This document shows positions 21,852 to 25,758 of a stretch of DNA of 25,758 bases, in pieces. The DNA comes from Bacillota bacterium (GTDB taxonomy: Bacteria > Bacillota > Clostridia > Christensenellales > SZUA-584). Location of the stretch: the NCBI GenBank assembly GCA_023415915.1, contig JAEZIZ010000069.1, positions 1-25,758 on the forward strand, in the 5' to 3' direction. Both the position numbers and the translations under genes were made by a program. The notes under the pieces are model-generated. The model was not told where the DNA came from, searched no databases, and saw only the letters and a program-made list of their open reading frames with translations. Each line of letters starts with the position of its first letter. The stretch's first letter is position 1.

Positions 21852-22386
21852 AATACCTCAGTACTTTTTCCAGATACTTCTCGGTTTCTTCGTAGGGTAT
21901 GTCGACAAGTGCGCCCTCGCTGTTTATCCAGCTTTGCACTCTGTTGGGGCCGGCGTTATATCCCGCAAGCACCTTACGCATATCTCCGTTAAAAAGTTCG
22001 GTTAAATATTTTAGGTACCAGCAGCCGATAGATATATTCACCTCGGGCTGCGAAAGCTTATCCTGCGAAAATCCTTCCAGCCCCATTTTTTCGGCTGCCC
22101 ATGCGCCGGTGTCGGGCATCACCTGCATCAGCCCTACCGCTCCCCGTCCGGACACCGCCTGCTCGTCAAAATGGCTTTCCGTATATATTACGGCGCAAAC
22201 CATATATTTGTCGAGCGAATACTTTTCGCTCGCAGCCTTTATCTCATCCTTATGCTCCAGAGGATAGACGCTGTAAACAATAAACCCCCTTAGCGCTATC
22301 GCCGCGACGCATACCAGCACAAGGCACAGTATCGTCCAAATCTTCAAGCTATCCTTGCTTATCCTGTGTCCGTAGCGTTTTGCCAT
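21817..22386 (-). CDS. Membrane-anchored lytic transglycosylase (SLT domain)
   Basis: Cleaves the glycan strands of peptidoglycan with formation of a 1,6-anhydro end. 189 residues: an N-terminal membrane helix at about 15-36 and an SLT domain with catalytic Glu70 in YTESHFDEQAVS, followed by GRGAVGLMQVMPDTG, NISIGCWYLKYL and AGYNAGPNRVQ, the full set of family motifs. ATG 22386 uses the GAGGT site in which the coaE stop codon lies. Position between coaE and the binding protein suggests co-expression with DNA polymerase I and CoA synthesis rather than a specific functional link. Confidence 0.95.
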   Translation of the reverse strand: MAKRYGHRISKDSLKIWTILCLVLVCVAAIALRGFIVYSVYPLEHKDEIKAASEKYSLDKYMVCAVIYTESHFDEQAVSGRGAVGLMQVMPDTGAWAAEKMGLEGFSQDKLSQPEVNISIGCWYLKYLTELFNGDMRKVLAGYNAGPNRVQSWINSEGALVDIPYEETEKYLEKVLRYYEIYKGLYTDF

Positions 22387-22388
22387 TT

Positions 22389-22997
22389 TTACCTCGCATA
22401 CTCCGCTTTTTTGAGCAACATGTCTATACGTCTGCGCAAATCCTCGGGACTGGCGCTGTTGTCTATTACCTCGTCGGCGTATACCGCCATCTCCTCGTCG
22501 CTTAACTGGCTTTTTATCCTTTGCTCAACGTGGCGGGCGCTTAAGTTGTCGCGCTTCATTACGCGCTCTATGCGCGTTTGTTTGTCGGCGATCACAAGCC
22601 AGACATAGTCCATGCTTTTATGCATGCCCGACTGTATAAGCAGCGGCACTTCAATAAACACCCTGCCTTTGAGCGCTTCCGTTTCGCGGAATATCTTTTC
22701 GATTATCAGCGGATGAAGTATGGCGTTTAGCTTTTCAAGCTTTTCCTTATCGCCAAAGACGCACTCGGAGAGTTTTGTTCTGTCGAGCGTACCGTCCCCG
22801 TGGAAATATTCACTGCCGAACTCCTGCCTTATAAGCTCATTTCCGCGCGTTCCGGGCAGCACTACCTGCCTTGCAACCTCGTCGGAATATATCACGTGTT
22901 CGCCAAGGCCGGATAGATAATCGCTCACCGTAGATTTACCCGAGCCTATACCGCCCGTGATTCCAATTAATATATTGTCTTTCATTGCTTTTCTCAC
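22389..22997 (-). CDS. coaE: Dephospho-CoA kinase
   Basis: Catalyses the last step of coenzyme A synthesis, ATP-dependent phosphorylation of dephospho-CoA. 202 residues with the P-loop GITGGIGSGKST at about 12-23, the conserved YSDEVARQVV and FIEVPLLIQSG segments, and VIADKQTRIERVMKRD in the lid region. The GTG at 22997 overlaps the polA stop as GTGA; ATG 22985 (198 residues) is equally plausible, as neither has a strong ribosome binding site. polA-coaE adjacency is common in Firmicutes. Confidence 0.95.
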   Translation of the reverse strand: MRKAMKDNILIGITGGIGSGKSTVSDYLSGLGEHVIYSDEVARQVVLPGTRGNELIRQEFGSEYFHGDGTLDRTKLSECVFGDKEKLEKLNAILHPLIIEKIFRETEALKGRVFIEVPLLIQSGMHKSMDYVWLVIADKQTRIERVMKRDNLSARHVEQRIKSQLSDEEMAVYADEVIDNSASPEDLRRRIDMLLKKAEYAR

Positions 22998-25555
22998 TTC
23001 GCGTCCAGCCAGTTGTCGCCTACCGATACCTGCGCCGTAAGCGGCACGTCGAGCTTGTATGTGTTCTCCATGCAGTCTTTAAGCAGCGAGCTTACCGCTT
23101 CTATCTCGTCCGGCGCAGCGTCTATTATGAGTTCGTCGTGCACCTGCAATATCAGCTTTGACTGGTAACCCCCCTGCTTCAAACGCTTCGATACTTCTAT
23201 CATCGCAAGCTTTATTATATCCGCCGCCGTACCCTGTATCGGCGTATTGAGAGCGGCGCGTTCCCCAAACGAACGGATGCTGTAGTTTTTGGACTTAAGC
23301 TCGGGAAGATATCTGCGCCTGCCCAGCAGCGTGGTCACATATCCGTCCGCTTTCGCTTTTTCCTTTATCTTCTCCATGTATTCTCTTACGCCCGAAAAAC
23401 GCGCGAGGTAACGCCTTATGTACTCCGCCGCCACCTTTACGGGTATGCCGAGGTTCCGGGAAAGCCCGAAATCGCTTATTCCGTATACTATGCCGAAGTT
23501 GACCGCTTTCGCGCTTCTTCTCATATCTTCCGCCACACGATCGAGCGGCACTCCGAACACCTCGGAGGCCGTGCGCGCGTGTATGTCCACGCCCGAGAGG
23601 AACGCGCTCTTCATAACGCTGTCGCCGGATATAGACGCGAGTATGCGTAGCTCTATCTGGGAATAGTCGGCGGTAACGAGCTTCCTTGCGTCCGACGACG
23701 GAAGAAACAGCCTGCGTATCTCCTTGCCCTCCTGCGTGCGTATCGGTATATTCTGCAGGTTGGGCTCCTTGCTCGATATCCTTCCCGTTACGGTCGATAT
23801 TTGCATGAACGTCGTGTGCACAAAGCCGTTCTTATCCGCTATGCTCTTAAGCCCGTCAAGATACGTGCTTTTGAGCTTCGTAAGACGGCGGTACTCTATT
23901 ATCTTGTCTATCACCGGATGCTTGCCGGAAAGCTTTTCGAGCACTTCTATGTCCGTCGAGTATCCCGTCTTTTTCTTTTTGCCGGCGGGCAGCGCGAGCC
24001 GTTCAAACAGCACCTGCCCCAGCTGCTTCGTAGAGTTAATGTTGAAGTTGTCGTATTCGCAAAGCTCATATATCGAAGCCGTGAGCGCGTCTATCTCGGC
24101 GGACAGCTTTGCCGTATACGCATCGAGCTCCTTTAAGTCAATCCTGAAGCCCGTCTCTTCCATATCGAGCAGCACTTCCATAAGCGGCGATTCAATATCG
24201 TTGTATACATACCACAGCCCATCGTTTTTAAGCTGCTCCTTTTGCGCGCTGTAAAGGCTGACTATCGCCGCCGCGCTGCCGCCCAAACCGTATTTTTCTT
24301 TCAGCGCGTCCAGCTCAAACCCTGATCCCGGGTCGAGCGCGTACTGTGCAAGCTTTGTGTCAAATAATATGCCTTTCGCGCTGACGCCGTAGCTTTTAAG
24401 CATAGATATCGCCTGTTTTGCGTCATGCATCAATTTAGGGATATGTTCGTCCTCCAAGTATGGCTTTAATTCCTTTATCACCATATCCCGGGAAAAGTCC
24501 GTGTTTAGAAGCGAATGCTCGGATTTTATGACATATTCTTTTTCGGGGGAATACGCCAGCGAAATATCGTCTCCAAAACAGATGGCGACATGCTCTTTGT
24601 TTTTTAATTCGGACAGCGCGGTACATAGATGCTGCATATCGCTTATCTCGGTCACGTTAACCTTTGGCGCATTGGTTTCCTCCGCGGCCGCTTCCCTGCC
24701 GCCGAGGCGTTTAATGAGGGACATAAAGCCCAGCCTTTGGAATACTTCGCGCGCGTTGTCGGCGTTAAGCTCCTTAAATTTCAGCGCGGGAAGCGAAACC
24801 TCCACAGGAGCGTTTATATCTATCTCGGCGAGCGTGCGGCTTAAAAAAGCAAGCTCTTTATTCTCCTCGAGCTTTTCTTTCAGCTTGCCGGAAATCTCAT
24901 CTATGCTGCTGTAAACTCCGTCCATGCTCTTGTAAGTCTGCAGCAGCTTAAGCGCCGTCTTTTCGCCTACGCCCGGCACGCCGGGTATATTATCAGAAGA
25001 GTCGCCCATAAAGCCCTTTAAATCGACTATCTGCTGCGGCACGAGCGCGTACTCGTCTTTCAGCTTTTGAATATCGTATATTTCTATCTCGCTGACGCCC
25101 TTGCGCGTGAGCATAACCTTGCAGCTTTCGGATATAAGCTGAAACGCGTCTTTATCTCCGGTAAGCAGCACTGATTGCATGCCGTTTTTTGCAGCGAGAT
25201 TGGAAAGCACGCCCAGTATATCGTCCGCCTCGTAGCCATCGAGTTCAAGTGTTGAGATACCCACCGCCTCAAGAGACTTCTTTAACAAATCGAACTGCGG
25301 AATCAGTTCTTCGGGCGTAGGCTTGCGCGTTCCCTTATAGCTTTCAAACATATCGTGCCGGAACGTTTTGCCCTTTTTGTCGAACGCAACCGCGAGATAA
25401 TCGGGCTTTAATGTGCCAAGCGCGTTTATCAGCATTGAAAAAAAGCCGTACACTGCGTTTGTGTACTCGCCGTTCGAGTTTGTAAGTATCGGCAGGGCGT
25501 AAAACGCCCTGTGCAAAAGGCTGCTGCCGTCGACAGCCATCAGCGTCTTTGTCAT
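22994..25555 (-). CDS. polA: DNA polymerase I
   Basis: Repair and Okazaki-fragment polymerase, 853 residues. The N-terminal 5'-3' exonuclease (1 to about 290) keeps its acidic residues: Asp9 (AVDGSS), Asp111/Asp112 (GYEADD), Asp134/Asp136 (TGDKD) and GDSSDNIPG with Asp185/Asp188. The middle domain (about 300-450) has the 3'-5' exonuclease fold, but the DxE motif expected near AICFGDD is absent, so proofreading is probably lost, as in Bacillus and Taq enzymes. The polymerase domain has motif A (Asp630 in TADYSQIELR), motif B (Lys683 and Tyr691, RRSAKAVNFGIVYG) and motif C (His806-Asp807, QVHDE). ATG 25555 follows AAAGGAG. First gene of a five-gene operon. Confidence 0.97.
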   Translation of the reverse strand: MTKTLMAVDGSSLLHRAFYALPILTNSNGEYTNAVYGFFSMLINALGTLKPDYLAVAFDKKGKTFRHDMFESYKGTRKPTPEELIPQFDLLKKSLEAVGISTLELDGYEADDILGVLSNLAAKNGMQSVLLTGDKDAFQLISESCKVMLTRKGVSEIEIYDIQKLKDEYALVPQQIVDLKGFMGDSSDNIPGVPGVGEKTALKLLQTYKSMDGVYSSIDEISGKLKEKLEENKELAFLSRTLAEIDINAPVEVSLPALKFKELNADNAREVFQRLGFMSLIKRLGGREAAAEETNAPKVNVTEISDMQHLCTALSELKNKEHVAICFGDDISLAYSPEKEYVIKSEHSLLNTDFSRDMVIKELKPYLEDEHIPKLMHDAKQAISMLKSYGVSAKGILFDTKLAQYALDPGSGFELDALKEKYGLGGSAAAIVSLYSAQKEQLKNDGLWYVYNDIESPLMEVLLDMEETGFRIDLKELDAYTAKLSAEIDALTASIYELCEYDNFNINSTKQLGQVLFERLALPAGKKKKTGYSTDIEVLEKLSGKHPVIDKIIEYRRLTKLKSTYLDGLKSIADKNGFVHTTFMQISTVTGRISSKEPNLQNIPIRTQEGKEIRRLFLPSSDARKLVTADYSQIELRILASISGDSVMKSAFLSGVDIHARTASEVFGVPLDRVAEDMRRSAKAVNFGIVYGISDFGLSRNLGIPVKVAAEYIRRYLARFSGVREYMEKIKEKAKADGYVTTLLGRRRYLPELKSKNYSIRSFGERAALNTPIQGTAADIIKLAMIEVSKRLKQGGYQSKLILQVHDELIIDAAPDEIEAVSSLLKDCMENTYKLDVPLTAQVSVGDNWLDAK

Positions 25556-25576
25556 CTTAACTCCTTTGTAATTTCA

Positions 25577-25605
25577 AGTATAGTGTAAAATCAAAAGGTA
25601 TGCAA
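25577..25605 (-). promoter_or_regulatory. Promoter of the polA-coaE-slt-SBP-trmH operon
   Basis: On the minus strand TTGCAT (25600-25605), 17 bases, TATACT (25577-25582). The predicted start near 25570 leaves only about 15 bases of leader, just enough for AAAGGAG. Confidence 0.65.
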
Positions 25606-25631
25606 TACTAAAGCCCGACCGTCGCGGCGAC

Positions 25632-25661
25632 AAAAAAAGAGTCGCGATTCTTCATCACGAC
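25632..25661 (-). terminator. Intrinsic terminator of a gene beyond the right edge
   Basis: On the minus strand GTCGTGAT (25661-25654), loop GAAGA, ATCGCGAC (25648-25641), with one G-T pair, followed by TCTTTTTTT. It would end transcripts entering from the right, ahead of the polA promoter. Confidence 0.75.
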
Positions 25662-25758
25662 CAATGTAAAGGGGGTCTTAATATATTTTGTGAGGTCATT
25701 AATAATTATTACCAGAATAATTATTATTATTCTTCCTTTTTAGGAAAAAAATCTGCGA
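25662..25758 (-). other. Right-edge region, possible tail of an upstream gene
   Basis: One minus-strand frame reads ADFFPKKEE then TAA (25729-25727) from the edge, a plausible protein C-terminus lying about 65 bases before the terminator, but too short to trust. Between them is an AT-rich inverted repeat, AATAATTATT at 25701-25710 and again at 25716-25725. No other gene is visible. Confidence 0.3.

Noticed and set aside
22994..25555. PolA as a phage-type polymerase
   Set aside because: It carries the complete 5'-3' exonuclease, a degenerate proofreading fold and the polymerase domain in the length usual for chromosomal polA, next to coaE.

Overview
The window reads as a chromosomal segment of a Gram-positive bacterium of the Firmicutes, most likely class Clostridia. 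Evidence for this: Shine-Dalgarno sites of the AGGAGG type before almost every gene, TTG and GTG starts in several operons, a T-box leader on pheST, a DUF2953-GerW/YtfJ pair, a CwlD-like amidase, ScpA/ScpB with ZapA, and lipoprotein signals ending in LAGC or LGAC. Species cannot be named from the sequence. Nearly all genes lie on the minus strand; only two are on the plus strand.

Layout, left to right. (1) 1-4511 looks accessory: the 5' part of a secreted leucine-rich-repeat protein running off the left edge, a divergent unknown lipoprotein whose only sensible start codon is ATA, an orphan six-helix membrane protein, and a metallophosphoesterase whose promoter abuts its start codon. (2) 4532-8483: a cell-wall amidase and a large secreted protein with three lamin-tail-like domains, a chitobiase-C-like domain and a CotH kinase domain. 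(3) 8828-9835: a free-standing glyceraldehyde-3-phosphate dehydrogenase with its own promoter and terminator. (4) 9955-14979: a cell division, chromosome and sporulation block, transcribed as M50 protease-scpA-scpB and then DUF2953-ytfJ-D,D-carboxypeptidase-rluB. (5) 15157-15504: zapA. (6) 15592-19297: pheS-pheT behind a phenylalanine T-box. (7) 19330-25555: a tight operon polA-coaE-lytic transglycosylase-oligopeptide-binding lipoprotein-trmH, with overlapping stops and starts.

The genes combine housekeeping (DNA repair, CoA synthesis, Phe-tRNA charging, glycolysis, rRNA modification, chromosome segregation) with envelope remodelling (amidase, carboxypeptidase, transglycosylase, ZapA). Promoters of the form TTGNNN-N17-TANNNT can be placed before polA, zapA, the M50-scp operon, gap, cotH, the amidase and pheS.

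No defence system, prophage, CRISPR array or transposon was found. The most unusual item is a family of short hairpin repeats, five copies in three intergenic loci. They have a near-constant loop (CCTNACGN), stems that change in a compensatory way in three copies, and a constant flank (ACCCCGTATTTA). One copy overlaps the -35 element of the amidase promoter.
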